Source: Mesostigma viride (lineage: Eukaryota; Streptophyta; Mesostigmatophyceae; Mesostigmatales; Mesostigmataceae). From it: a stretch of DNA of 64,000 nucleotides. Every line of letters starts with the position of its first letter. Within the stretch, counting starts at the first letter, position 1. The translations under genes and the position numbers were made by a program. Shown in pieces: positions 22,640-33,943 of the stretch. Where the stretch lies: NCBI GenBank assembly GCA_009746045.1, contig RPFO01000448.1:2641509-2705508 (forward strand), given 5' to 3'. The notes under the pieces are model-generated. The model saw only the letters and a program-made list of their open reading frames with translations, did no database searches and had not been told where the DNA came from.

Positions 22640-22990
22640 GTTGCTAGCTGGGGTGGCAGGCAGGGGGCGCCTGCCAGCTAGGGCTTGTGGTCGACGTACG
22701 TGGATGACTGCCCCCCTCCCGTATACCGGTTTCCCCCCGGCCTGCGCTCTGCCGGAGCTGGAGGTAGGTCGGCCATGGATAGCTCCCGCCGCCGCTGTTG
22801 CTGTGCCAGGGTCAAAGTTGTCGTCCAGCGTGTATACCTATAGGAAGTCCCCGCGAGAGCTTGAATCTTGCGGCATTTAAGAAACAACAGCTTATCCGCC
22901 ATGTACTTAATTAAAGGTGAGGAGCACGGGGGCCGGGCCAGCCTTACCCCGCGCGGGGAAGGCGGACAGCCGACATCCACAGCTCACCAG
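22640..22990 (-). pseudogene. LINE ORF1 fragment
   Basis: On the minus strand the frames give TRWTTTLTLAQQQRRREL and a downstream GGG..YVDHKP, a decayed version of the LDDDLTPAQQQQRR...YWRGGDLYVNKK block seen at 47620-47745. Frame-shifted and truncated. Confidence 0.45.
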
Positions 22991-23479
22991 TGAGTTGCAT
23001 GCATGGCCGGGGCAAAAATGTCACTATGGCAAGGGCAAGAGTCTCCGAGTTCTCACCTGCCGGCAGTGGTCGAAGTGCTTGACGATGACATTGTGGCTGC
23101 GCTGGGTGAGGTCGGCCTTAATTCATATAACCAGGTTAGTTCTTTTGTTTTTTCTATCATTGCCAATAATTGGATTCGCTATAGTGTGTTGGATGCATCA
23201 ATTGATAACGTAGCTCCTTGTGAACCCCTTCTACGCTTGGTTTGGGGGCTAGGCACAAGCTTTATACTTGTTGTATAGCAAGCTCTTGTGATTTTAAAGC
23301 TGGAAATGTGTTTGGGAACCCATGTGTGGCCATCTATGATGTTTTGTGCCACGTTGGAATTGAATGCCTATACGGTATAGTGCTACCAAAACACGCCACC
23401 AAAATAACTGCACCCGTTATAACGGTCTGAGCTATTTTGGGCATGTATGCTAGCTAGGCGCATAGGTCTTTAGAATCTT

Positions 23480-24022
23480 TGTACCAGGGCATGCCTCGCA
23501 TTTCGGACGAGATTAGACAGCGTAGGATAGCATTCGTAGGACATCTTGCTCGCACCAGCCAGGTAGACACCGCCCTCGGTCTGGCCGGCCCACAGCGGCT
23601 TGGCCAGCCAGGACGGCATATCCTGACCTGGCCTGGCCCCAAGGACATTCTATAAGAAGGTAGGCAAACATGTCATGACCTACCCACAGCAGTTGATGGC
23701 TGACCTACTAGTGGTCCCAGCGCAGTTTGAAAATCGCATTCACTCCCTCTCTCTTGCTTGGACTGCTATGCAGGACAAGAGGAGGTGGAAGACCATGGTC
23801 CAGGCTCATACGCCCGCCCCTGTGGGCAAGCCCCCTCCCCCCAAGCGGAAGGGGCGCTTTGATGAGTAGAATAAGTAGGGTTTTCTAGATTAGATTAGCT
23901 TAGAGTTAGATTAGTTCGGTTTCGCGGCTCTGCCCCCCCCCTCCATCGATGCATCCACGGGATTATGTGCTACATGATCTCCCAACGGAGTCATGTTATA
24001 ATTTAATTTAATTTAATTTAAT
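23480..24022 (+). mobile_element. LINE 3' end, copy with TTTAA tail
   Basis: Begins MPRISDEIRQRRIAFVGHLARTSQ in the C-terminal RT frame, followed by frameshifted LAGPQRLGQPGRHILTWPGP. It ends with a stem-loop (ACATGA, bulge T, CTCC, loop CAAC, GGAG, TCATGT) at 23971-23995 and an (ATTTA)n tail to 24022. Closely matches 25852-26395. Confidence 0.65.
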
Positions 24023-24792
24023 GCTAGCTAGCTAGCCTGTGCAGTTCATGGCATGTCATGTTGTGAATGCATCTATGGCATGCCTGTGATTATCTTAAAC
24101 TCCCCTCAAAGGGCCAGGGTCAGCAGATTTTGAGAAATGATCCATATTGCATTGTATATCTTTTGAACCCCATCATCTGCACCGTACCCCCTTGGGGGGG
24201 GGTGCTATTTATAGAAGCTGTGGGGCATAATAGATATGTGACCAATGATGACATGACCCAAAAGTTATTTGATATAATTTAAGCATCCTTGGTTCCAAGG
24301 GTGGGCCAGAAAATACATGTTATTTGGCTAGATACTCTCATATACTTACTAAGATACCCATACTCAGTCCGTTCTGGTGATTCCAGTTGACACACTTGAT
24401 GTCGGCGGTGGAGGTGGAGGCGGCAGTGCCGCAGTGGAGGTGGAGGCGAGGAGGGTGGAGGAGGAGGTGACGGTGGTGGAAAGGTGAGGTCCGAGCTTGA
24501 GCAGTAGCCAGCCAGCCTCAGTTGCTGCCACATCTGCACTGCGTCGGAGGGGAGTCACGTGCTGCTCTAGGGCCTCCTCGATGTAGCGGAGTGTGGGTGC
24601 GGAAATGGATGGAGCCCAGATCTCACCATCAGAGCTCATGAGGAGGGAGCATGCATGAGAGTGATGATGTGTTGGAGGCACCTGGGGCCGGTTGCACCCG
24701 AACAAAGCTTGGGGTTCGTTCCGGTGCCGTCCGGAATCATGGATGAGGCGGTTGATGGTGTGGAGATGGAGGCACGTAAAGCGAGGCCGGCG

Positions 24793-25787
24793 TCCATCCA
24801 TCCATCCATCCATCCATCCATCCATCCATCCATCCATCCATCCATCCATCCATCCATCCATCCATCCATCCATCCATCCATCCATCCATCCATCCATCCA
24901 TCCATCCATCCATCCATCCATCTGATCCATCCATCCATCCATCCATCCATCCATCCATCCATCCATCCATCCATCCATCCATCCATCCATCCATCCATCC
25001 ATCCATCCATCCATCCATCCATCCATCCATCCATCCATCCATCCATCCATCCATCCATCCATCCATCCATCCATCCATCCATCCATCCATCCATCCATCC
25101 ATCCATCCATCCATCCATCCATCCATCCATCCATCCATCCATCCATCCATCCATCCATCCATCCATCCATCCATCCATCCATCCATCCATCCATCCATCC
25201 ATCCATCCATCCATCCATCCATCCATCCATCCATCCATCCATCCATCCATCCATCCATCCATCCATCCATCCATCCATCCATCCATCCATCCATCCATCC
25301 ATCCATCCATCCATCCATCCATCCATCCATCCATCCATCCATCCATCCATCCATCCATCCATCCATCCATCCATCCATCCATCCATCCATCCATCCATCC
25401 ATCCATCCATCCATCCATCCATCCATCCATCCATCCATCCATCCATCCATCCATCCATCCATCCATCCATCCATCCATCCATCCATCCATCCATCCATCC
25501 ATCCATCCATCCATCCATCCATCCATCCATCCATCCATCCATCCATCCATCCATCCATCCATCCATCCATCCATCCATCCATCCATCCATCCATCCATCC
25601 ATCCATCCATCCATCCATCCATCCATCCATCCATCCATCCATCCATCCATCCATCCATCCATCCATCCATCCATCCATCCATCCATCCATCCATCCATCC
25701 ATCCATCCATCCATCCATCCATCCATCCATCCATCCATCCATCCATCCATCCATCCATCCATCCATCCATCCATCCATCCATCCATC
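24793..25787. repeat. CCAT tetranucleotide array, about 249 units
   Basis: A 995-bp array broken only once (CTGA at 24922-24925). Each frame is open, giving repeated IHPS on plus and MDGW on minus; these are not genes. The right end runs straight into the retroelement 3' module (CGGGGCTAATGCTCC), where other copies carry only three or so CCAT units. Confidence 0.97.
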
Positions 25788-25850
25788 GGGGCTAATGCTC
25801 CGTGACTCCCCAACGGCCCGAGCACGAAAAGGACCATTTTAATTAATTAA
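25788..25850 (+). mobile_element. Retroelement 3' end module after the CCAT array
   Basis: CGGGGCTAATGCTCCGTGAC, the stem-loop with a two-base interruption, GAGCACGA and a TTAATTAATTAA tail. Same module as at 6031, 8428 and 27178. Confidence 0.55.
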
Positions 25851-25851
25851 T

Positions 25852-26395
25852 AAGGGTATGCCCCGCATTACAAAGGAGATTAAGCAGCTTAGGATAGCAT
25901 TCGTAGGACATCTTGCTCGCACCAGTCAGGCCGGCCACCGCCCTCGGTCTGGCCGGCCCCCAGCGGCTTGGGCAGCTGGGGCGGCACATCCTGACCTGGC
26001 CTGGCCCCAAGCTAGGACATTCCCAGAACTTGGTTGGTATACCTGCCATGAACGTATGCAGTCACCAGGTTGCTGGCCGACCTAGTGGTCCCAGCCCATG
26101 CAGTTTGCACACTGCATTTCCTATCCCTCTCTTGCTTGGACTGCCATGCAGAACAAGAAGAGGTGGCGCAGACCATTGTCCAAGCCCACACGCAAGCCTC
26201 TGTGGGCAACCCCCCCGCCCCCCCAGGAGGAAGGGGCGCTTTGCTGAGTAGAGTAGTTAGGATTGTCCAGATTAGCTTAGAGTTAAGCTTAGTAAGGTTT
26301 CGCGGCTTAGCTCACCTCCATCCATCAAGCAAGGGAATACGTGATACATGATCTCCCCACGGAGTCATGTGATAATTTAATTTTAATACTTATTA
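25852..26395 (+). mobile_element. LINE 3' end, second copy
   Basis: Starts MPRITKEIKQLRIAFVGHLARTSQ and continues as in the 23.5-kb copy (RKGRF block followed by TAGAGTAG). It ends with the stem-loop ACATGA, bulge T, CTCC, loop CCAC, GGAG, TCATGT at 26347-26371 and a TAATTTAATTTTAAT tail. Confidence 0.65.
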
Positions 26396-26457
26396 AGTTA
26401 TCTATGTCCAACCATGCCTGGGCTCGCTTAATCATGATCTACCGGCCTGCTGTTCGA

Positions 26458-26540
26458 TCGAGACAACTATATCCTGGGTCAGAATATCCTGGGTTCGCAT
26501 GGCGATCCAACGTCGTGGAAGGACTAGGGTAGTTGTCGGA
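26458..26540 (+). mobile_element. GAGACAACTA short element
   Basis: GAGACAACTA ... GGACTAGGGTAGTTGTC, about 80 bp, with ATATCCTGGGT duplicated inside. The right half (CGCATGGCGATCCAACG) matches the copies at 5.5 kb and 42.6 kb. Confidence 0.5.
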
Positions 26541-26566
26541 TATCGAGGATTTATCTACAATTGGGC

Positions 26567-26925
26567 TCGAGCTACCATGGTCCGGATACTCCCGATTTCT
26601 GGCCTGCGCTGGTTGTCTCCTTGATAATTGCCTGGTCTAATCTTGTTGCCTGGCCCTAGCTCAGAACGTATACGTTATCTAGGGGGCATGCATGCTGCAT
26701 TGCCCCGGTTGGCATGCATGCACGGTTGCATGCGCTACCGGCCGGGATTTATCAATTGGAGACAACCAGCGCAGGCCAGAAATCGGGAGAATCCGGACCA
26801 TGGTAGCTCGAGCCTGCCGTACGTTATCTTGTCCGCGTTTTCGAGTCGTTCAGGATGATGAATATGAATGGAGATGGAAATGTGTAGCCTTGTGCATTGG
26901 GATTTATCATTATCATTCATTAGGC
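26567..26925. mobile_element. Paired inverted GAGACAAC-family ends
   Basis: One end (CTCGAGCTACCATGGTCCGG to GGTTGTCTC, 26567-26620) faces its own inverted copy (GAGACAACCAGCGCAGGCCA onward, 26758-26815). Both share about 50 bases. The outer continuation of the second copy to about 26905 matches 18410-18490 in inverted orientation. The spacer 26621-26757 is unrelated, so this looks like a composite or fold-back insertion. Confidence 0.5.
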
Positions 26926-27177
26926 CCGAGCTACTACGTCAGTGTGCATGCATGTGACCCGCCAAAAAGTGATAAGCATTCATTTTTGAATAAACATGTC
27001 CCAACCTTGCAAGACCATCATGCATGAGGATGAACGAAGGTTTGAATTGATAAATGCTTGCCTTTCTTGCATGGGCGCATCGCGATCATAGTTGTCTCCT
27101 TGATAGTTATGAGATCACTTAGCAGTTGTCTCACACTGCCTTACATTGCCACAGCCTGGCATAGGCATAATTACAAT

Positions 27178-27236
27178 TAATTAATTAATTAATTAATTAA
27201 TTAGACTCGTGCTCCCGTTGGGGAGTCACGGAGCAT
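27178..27236 (-). mobile_element. Retroelement 3' end module
   Basis: (TTAA)n tail at 27178-27203, then AGACTCGTG and the stem-loop in reverse orientation, as at 6031. Directly abuts a GAGACAAC-family end (ACCATGGTCCGGATTCTCC ... GGTTGTCTC, 27242-27289). Confidence 0.55.
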
Positions 27237-27299
27237 AATTACCATGGTCCGGATTCTCCAGATTTCTGGCCTGCACACGCTGGTTGTCTCATGTATAAT

Positions 27300-30200
27300 T
27301 CAAGCACATTCCCTGTCTCAATTAGATACACTGCAAGCTCAAGACGTAAGTATCTATGCAGGCAATGAGGGGATGAGCAACAAAACTTCTGCTCATCAAC
27401 AAGGTCGACAGTCAGTACCTGGCTTGACACAGCATGTGCACACGCGGGGCAAGCAATATCTGTCACTTGGCTTCACAAGAAAGCCTGGGTCTAATATCAA
27501 TACCAAATTAATAGCAACTCTGTGCAGTACTTGGTGTTACAGAGATGGCTGATGCATGGCAGGGAAATGGAGTGAGACAACTGTTCCTGGACGCAAGGCC
27601 TTCCAACGCCTCCTGCCCATAACATCCTATTACAGCAGAATCCCAACCACTTGTGTAGGGGTCGCCTTGCGACTGAGTGGTAGTCCGCATCACGTGTGCC
27701 TGGCACCCAGCACGGTTGCCTCGGCATACTCCGTCTCCCTGCACTTTGTCGCTGCAAACTCTGGCGGCTTCAACTTCTGGCGACTCGGGTCCCAGCCATA
27801 CTCCTGCGCGCAGCAAAGTGCCGCGTGCAGCCACCGCCCAACCACGCACCCAGCAAGGGATTCATGCAGGACTAGAATATATAAGGAATGTAATCTATTA
27901 GTCACCTCAAGACCACATTCATAGGAACACGACAGTCAAGGGCGAATGCACACCAAGGACGCCGAATATCATGGCCTACCAATTTCACGGCTGTCACCTT
28001 ACAAGTCTAGCGTCACTAGAATCGTGACTACGACCAAATTGATTGCTTGTGCCGAGGTTAGCAGCACATTTCACCCGACCTGTGTACGCGGTTATAAAGC
28101 ACTAAAGTGATCCTTTTTGTGCTGTGTGACCTGCAACGACGGTGCTCCAACTCGCTGCCATGACAACGGCCACCAATCATGACCCCCAGCCAACAGGAAA
28201 AAGAGTAAGATAACTGCTGACATTATCATGGACAGTCATAGGCAACCCTTTGTTGGATTCCATTTCTCCGGTCATTCCTCCTTAACAGCGCTTGGTTTAG
28301 TTTTTTCTCCACAGGCGGCGCCATGCCGGCAATAATATCACATGGCCGGTGGCCGGCGAGTGCCAGCCAGTTGCTACTACTACAACTTTGTTAGTAAAAG
28401 TAGTACCTGATCTGCTATTACTGCAATATTCGCCGCGCCGGCCCTGGTTGGGCCAGCCGTCTGGCCAGAGCCGCGGCGGGCACTTTATTCCACAGCCGGA
28501 TCCGTCCGGATACGGCTGCTGGATCCGACGGTTCCGGCTCAACACGAAGCACTGCTCCTTAATCCTCCTATCGCCTCAGAAAGGCAACCCCTAGCAATAA
28601 GTCGAGCCTGTTAAGGGTTGGATTCCCATTCTTCAGCCATTCCTCCTCATTCCCCCACTGCGCCATCACCTGGCCCATACCTGGTTGCTGGTCATCGGCT
28701 TCACGTATTTATCGGAGGGGCCCACCTTGGACCGGACATGCTGCGGGCCGCCAGGTGGCACAAGGAGCAAGGGGGGCCATGACAGGGGAAAATATGAGTG
28801 AGACGACCAATTACAAACCCCAACATCATGCCAACATAGAGGAGATGATGGATGACGCTATCCGCACCAGATACAAGATTGGTAAGCTGTGATCAATAGC
28901 ATAAGCTGTCAGCCCCGGACCAACCGGTGCTTGGTGGATGAGGAAGTAAGATGCAGCCAGGACATTAGCAAAGGCAGCGGCATGGTTGGTGGCTACAGGA
29001 TCGGAACCAGTAGGGATTGTATTGCGAAGCGGAAGGAACAGATGCCTGGGGAATCGCTGGGGAACAGGGAAAGGGAGGGCAGGGTCTGAGTGACGGTGCC
29101 ACCTGGAGAAGGGTGATGAGGAGCATATGAAGGCAGGGCGATGGCGCCTGCGATGAAACAGTGGGCATTCATGACAAAAGGACAACACCGGTGCAATGTC
29201 ATGGTCAAGATCGGACGTAAGAAATTGGAGTCCCACCACTTCTATCAGAGTCCGGCCACCAACAAGATCAGGAACAAACCCCTTGCGAAGCCGTAGATGT
29301 TATAGGGGCCGCGTTGCAAAAGCCGTAAACTGGTGAGCGCGACTAGCACCGGGTGCCTGCAAAGCTGGTATCTAAAGACTAGTACCTGCAACCGTAGTAG
29401 CACGCGCACGTGAGACCGCGGTAGCTGACATGGGTCGCCGTGATTGGCCATGGCATTGCACCTTTGAAAGGATCGATGCACTTCTCATGTGTCGATGTGC
29501 CCACCTTCTGGTTAGGGTGGAGATGATACTGAGGCTTCCTGAGGGCAAGGGGGAAGATTCCCTGATTCTAAGGGTGCGTGTGAGCGAGAGGACAGCGTGT
29601 GCAGTAGTGGCATCATGCATGCGTTCAAGGCTAAACAAAAATAGCAGGCTGATGGCAGATCCATGCGTGTAGCATCATAAAGCAGTCTGCCGCACAATCC
29701 ATAAGGCACACCACACCGGCATGCTGCACGAACGCACGGTAAACAGCATAAGATGTTGAGGCACGTGTTATACCCTTTCCCCTTAGCCAACCACCTAATC
29801 TACGTTCCCAGACATAATCCCCAGATATAATCTACGTTCGAGCATAATTTCAAAGTCGAGTGAACGGACACGCCAGCGGCGCCTAGTGAGGCGACGTAGG
29901 GAGGCGTCCGATGGCCTTTAGGCATCCCGTCGGCGACCATTCTCGCTGGCTCTAAAACTGGCCAAACCCAAGCCAGCAAGTTAAAGGAGGTCATAATGTC
30001 GGCGTGCAAGCTGGAGAAAGCAAGGGACGTCAACACCGTGTCCAGGGGCGCCTCACCGTTACTAGACTGCTTGTAAGTGCCTTGTTGGAAACGGACGTGA
30101 CGGCGGCCTTTCTCGTGGTCTTGTCGAAAGGGCCCTCATCACTCTTAATTATAGACAAAGAAAAATCCTCTGGAGGTCTTGCTTTTGTCGTCGGAGACGA

Positions 30201-30860
30201 GATTTTAGCTCCTGCGTTCGCGGTCGAGAAATTGAGCAAACAAAGTGGCAGACGTGGAGGTAAGAAACAATACATTTGATAGCGCCTGCAATTTGGACAG
30301 CGGGCATCGGGCATTTTTTCTCCCCTTCCGCCACAAAAAGACCAGCTGTCCCGCTGCTCAAGAAGAGCTTCAACTTGGTAGCAGATGCAGTCGTACCCGT
30401 AATGATGTCGAAGATTGCCGCCATTCTCAAGAATGCCCCTCTGCTCGTATACGCGGTCGGCTTCAGAATCTCATGCCTTCGGAATATGTGACCGGTACTT
30501 GTGGCAACGGATGCTTAATAATGATAATGCGGACAAATTGCACTTGGTAAATAAAAGGGTTAGTTGGCGACAAATATGGCTTCCATTTCAGGTCTGCCGA
30601 CGTGGGCAATATGCGAGTTTGATGAGACCAGGCGGTTCGAGGTTTGTTCCGTAACCACCCCGGAATCCAGATTCCCTTTCCAGTTTGCAACAGTAAACAG
30701 ACCTGGATCATTCTGCTCGTTGCGTTCTATACATCTAGCCCTGATTTTTATACTAACTTACTAACTAAAGTAACTAATTGCTACACGCCAGCTGGTGTCA
30801 GGATCAGCCACCAACTTCATCGTCCAGCAAGTACAACAACAGAATCGAAAATGAGCTCGA
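27300..30860. other. Non-coding stretch, no gene recognised
   Basis: Short frames only. One GAGACAACTGTTCCTGGACGC family end lies at 27573. Frames around 30000-30490 look weakly exon-like with donor-like GTAAGT sites, but both strands are open and no domain is visible, so none is called. Confidence 0.4.
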
Positions 30861-30871
30861 TCAAATGCAGT

Positions 30872-30985
30872 CATTCCCGCGTTAAGTTGCGCTTCTTAAG
30901 GTTGCGTTCCCGCGTTAAGTTGCGGCGCCGAAGTTTGGGGGGCGACCGCAACTTAAGCACGGAGGCCATCGCAACTTAACGCGGT
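30872..30985. mobile_element. GCGTTAAGTTGCG hairpin element, copy 1
   Basis: ATTCCCGCGTTAAGTTGCG on the left and CGCAACTTAACGCGGTAAT on the right form terminal inverted repeats of about 18 bases. A second internal TTCCCGCGTTAAGTTGCGGC and a CGCAACTTAAGC give a nested hairpin. About 114 bp, non-coding, MITE-like. Confidence 0.6.
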
Positions 30986-32286
30986 AATGACTCAATTTGT
31001 AGGTGTCAGGCCATTTTTGGCCGCGCAGGAGGCCATTTTTTGCCAAGTCCGGACCCGCTACGCGGGGATTTCAGGCGGCAAAATACGCAAGCCCCACTGG
31101 CGCGCAAATTTACCCGCCTGCTGGCTTAGGTGAAAAGCGCGAATGCAACCTTACAAAATCAGTTTTGCAGTCTGCGGGCTGCGGTACATAAGAATCCACG
31201 ACCGCCATGTAGGGTCTGCTACGGTAATTGAGACATCTTGCCGGAAATTACCACCATCATGCCGAATGCACCACTGAAGGGCAAAGACAAGGTCGTTGAG
31301 GCCACAGGCAGTCTCGCTCACTGCCTACACTATGACTGTGGCCTCAATGCTGTTATTATCATTGTTTACATGCAGGCCGTTGACAGTAAATGAAGCTCAG
31401 TTCCCTCACGACTGTTCCTATGTTTTCAATTGTCACAATCAAACATGAAGCCGGCTGGCAACTGATTAAGTAACCTGCCAAAAAGAGAGCCGAAGTCAGA
31501 GGGTTAAACCACACATTTGTAGTATAAAACGCAGGCACCGCGTGTTTTGCAGCCCGCCTTTGTCCAAAATATCTGGCCTGGAAAATGGACTTTGGCCGGC
31601 TTTGACGCTGCAGCTGGATCGGGCTTGACGAGAGCTGTCGAATGCCGTATAGAAGTCCGTCAGAGGAGGAGGTGGTGGGCTGCTAGCCTAATTCTACCGT
31701 TAAGTTGCGTTCCCGCGTTAAGTTGCGGCGCCAAGTTTTAGGGGGCGATCGCAACTTAACGCGGGAATTACTGTGCCTGGCTATCAGACGTTTTCCAAGT
31801 ACCGTTCCGTCACACAGCAACAATTACTCCGGCCGAGGTGCTTACTTGGCCTGGGCAGTTGAAGAGCCAGCCATGGTGCTGCGTAATTCCTAATTTTGCT
31901 GTCCCATACATTTTCTGCGCCGATGCCAGGCTCCACGTACTGGCATTTCCAATGGCAGTACTGTGGCAATACGCTACGACGGACACGTTTTGCAAACTCA
32001 AGTATATTGCTAGGGAAGCAGGTTTGCTGCTGTAATTCCCACCAAGTAAATAACCTTGTCTGCTCGCACTTGAGCAACGGCGATATTAGGATGCATACCC
32101 ACTAAAAGACGTGTGGACAAAGACGTTGGAATAAAGCATGCCATTGTGCAGGGTGTGCCGCGTTCCTGCGGACGCCGAGCTCTCTCTTTTCCAGTACTTG
32201 GGCCCAACATCAATATACATAAAGGGTTAGCTATTCCTGCGTTGCACCAACACTTCTATTTGCAGGCTTTATACGACGTTGCAAAA
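30986..32286. other. Mostly non-coding stretch
   Basis: Apart from the hairpin element at 31.7 kb nothing is recognised. A pyrimidine-rich acceptor-like TTCTATTTGCAG at about 32255-32266 probably starts the exon that carries the ATG at 32287. Confidence 0.4.
31697..31770. mobile_element. GCGTTAAGTTGCG hairpin element, copy 2
   Basis: Shorter relative of 30872-30985: GTTCCCGCGTTAAGTTGCGG, a GCGCCAAGTTTTAGGGGGCG loop, and CGCAACTTAACGCGGGAA. An extra partial CGTTAAGTTGCG precedes it. Confidence 0.6.
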
Positions 32287-32530
32287 ATGCGTATATTTGT
32301 GCAATACACTTGCCGACAAAACATGTCCCTCGTGCTGGGGTTCCCAGCTGGGAAAATGAGCATGACCGTCGGGGAAATGCTGGGAATCATCGAGGAACGC
32401 TACGAAGCTGAGACAAGGGAAAGCATCTGCGTGGCCGATATAAGCTCAGCAGAGGGCAATTTTTACCCGAAGAGGGCAATCGCAGGGGATGTGGTCCGTG
32501 ACGGGGATGTGATCATCGCGCACGTGCAAG
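32287..32530 (+). CDS. First coding exon of an unrecognised protein (small alpha/beta domain)
   Basis: ATG follows an acceptor-like TTTGCAG by about 20 bases, implying a 5' UTR intron, and the exon ends at a CAAG/GTACAC donor (phase 1). It encodes about 81 residues beginning MRIFVQYTCRQNMSLVL and ending GDVVRDGDVIIAHVQ. The pattern MRIFV..., then GKMSMTVGEMLGIIEERYEAE, then RDGDVIIAHV looks like a ubiquitin-like beta-grasp fold: beta hairpin, helix, final strand. That is inference from pattern, and I do not recognise the family. A possible last exon (from 32663, stop at 32734) would add 24 residues; it is unproven. Confidence 0.4.
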
Positions 32531-32537
32531 GTACACA

Positions 32538-33943
32538 TTCACGGCCCTGCTGATATCCGCGTTCATGTTTGTCTTCTCACGATCGTCCTTTGCGTGATGT
32601 ACTTACCGTACGTCTGCCCTTCAAGCAGCCACTTACCTCTAATGCTTTCTATAACTGGTCAGGAAGTCGTAGCACGTCTATGCACACTCGCCATTCCTCA
32701 GAAGCGGCACGTCTGTCCCGATTCTACGGCCTATAATCCTGACTACTTTCGGCATGGTTGCAGCCACGCTGTAGTCAGCCACATCTGCGAAGGCCATTTT
32801 CAGCGGATGCCATAGTGGGGCTATGTGGGGACGGGTTGGGGCGGGGAAAGAGGGAGAACTACGGAAGGAGGGCTCAGGCAGTTGCCGCGTTTGCACCTCC
32901 TTGTGCCATGCCTCCTTGTTTCATGCCCCCGCAGCGCACGTGACCAGTTTGCTGCCGGTCACCTCAGGTCTTGCTCTGTTAAGCTTGATATCCCCATGTG
33001 TTGCACTTGTAGTAGCAACGGTGGTAGCTGCAGTGATAGCAGTCGTGATTGCAATGAGTAAACAGTTCCAGTGGTTGCACTAGCTAACATGTACTATTTG
33101 AACAACACATTCGTCCTAAATACTGCCAGCATCGCGGTGAGTGTGATTTCGCACAACCCTGTCAGCCGAGTAACTTGTCCTTTGAGCATCATCGTCATAC
33201 ATGGTTGTCCATGTTGAAAACAGTACATGCCAGGTATAATGGTTATACCAGAGGTGCTAATAGTACCAGTTGCACTAACAATAGCTCTCAAGAACACTTG
33301 GTACGGTCCACGTCCTCACTGCCTTCAGTGCCTTAGTACGGTCCGCCAGGTTGGTTCTCACTGCCACCATCCAGCTCATCATCCCCACTGCCACCATAAC
33401 CCACATTCCTGGGGCTTGACTTCAATTTTATTTCAAATTTACTGCGATTTATTTGCGACATCATTGTGACGTTATTCCGACTTTATTTGCGACCTTATTG
33501 CAACTCTTTTTGCGACCTTGTTGTGACCTATTGTGACCTTGTTGCGACCTTGTTGCGACCTTATTGCCACCTTGTTGCGACCTTGTGGTGACCTTTTTGA
33601 ACCTCATCTCGACTGCGACCACTTTTAAGGATGGAATCCAACCACTGAAATGCGTTGCCTTTCGAATCGATAGCTTATGGCAGCCTTGCTCTGCTCTGCA
33701 ACCTCCAAAACAAAAAATTGGCAAGTGATGTAACGCATTAACAATTTACGTTCCCGATGCACTCGACGAGCCCAAGCCTAGACACAGAGTAATTGGCACA
33801 CCAAGAAATGCAAGCGATCGACTGACGAACCACCCACGGGGCATCCTAACTTGCACCCATCCGCAGGCTTCCCCGCATCTCCCCCCAACGCCAGCGGCGG
33901 CCTGCCCCTCAACAAACGCACGCCACCCTCCCATGCCACCAGC
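32538..33943. other. Intergenic or intronic stretch
   Basis: Contains the TTGCGACCTTG minisatellite (listed separately) and no further recognised gene. A possible acceptor (CATCCGCAG at about 33866) lies in frame upstream of the Met chosen for the next gene. Confidence 0.4.
33468..33600. repeat. TTGCGACCTTG-type minisatellite
   Basis: About twelve degenerate units of 10-11 bases built on TTGCGACCTTG, for example CTTGTTGCGACC repeated. Confidence 0.75.

Noticed and set aside
22631-22640. CTGATGA hammerhead-like core
   Set aside because: No adjacent GAAA or stem I/III pairing; a chance heptamer.
23003-23134. Possible first exon (MAGAKMSLWQGQ...) ending at CAG/GTTAGTT
   Set aside because: 44 codons with a decent donor but no recognisable domain and no following exon, in a region of LINE debris.
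24364-24642. Minus-strand frame starting [27 protein letters not shown]
   Set aside because: Looks protein-like at first but soon becomes Ser/Pro low complexity and merges with the CCAT array; no family or splice partner found.
24364-25842. Long MDGW / IHPS frames on both strands
   Set aside because: Produced by the CCAT tetranucleotide array; identical in every frame and without start context or flanking domain.
30000-30491. Exon-like frames with GTAAGT donors
   Set aside because: Would need very short introns (about 42-60 bp), unlike the others here, and both strands are equally open.
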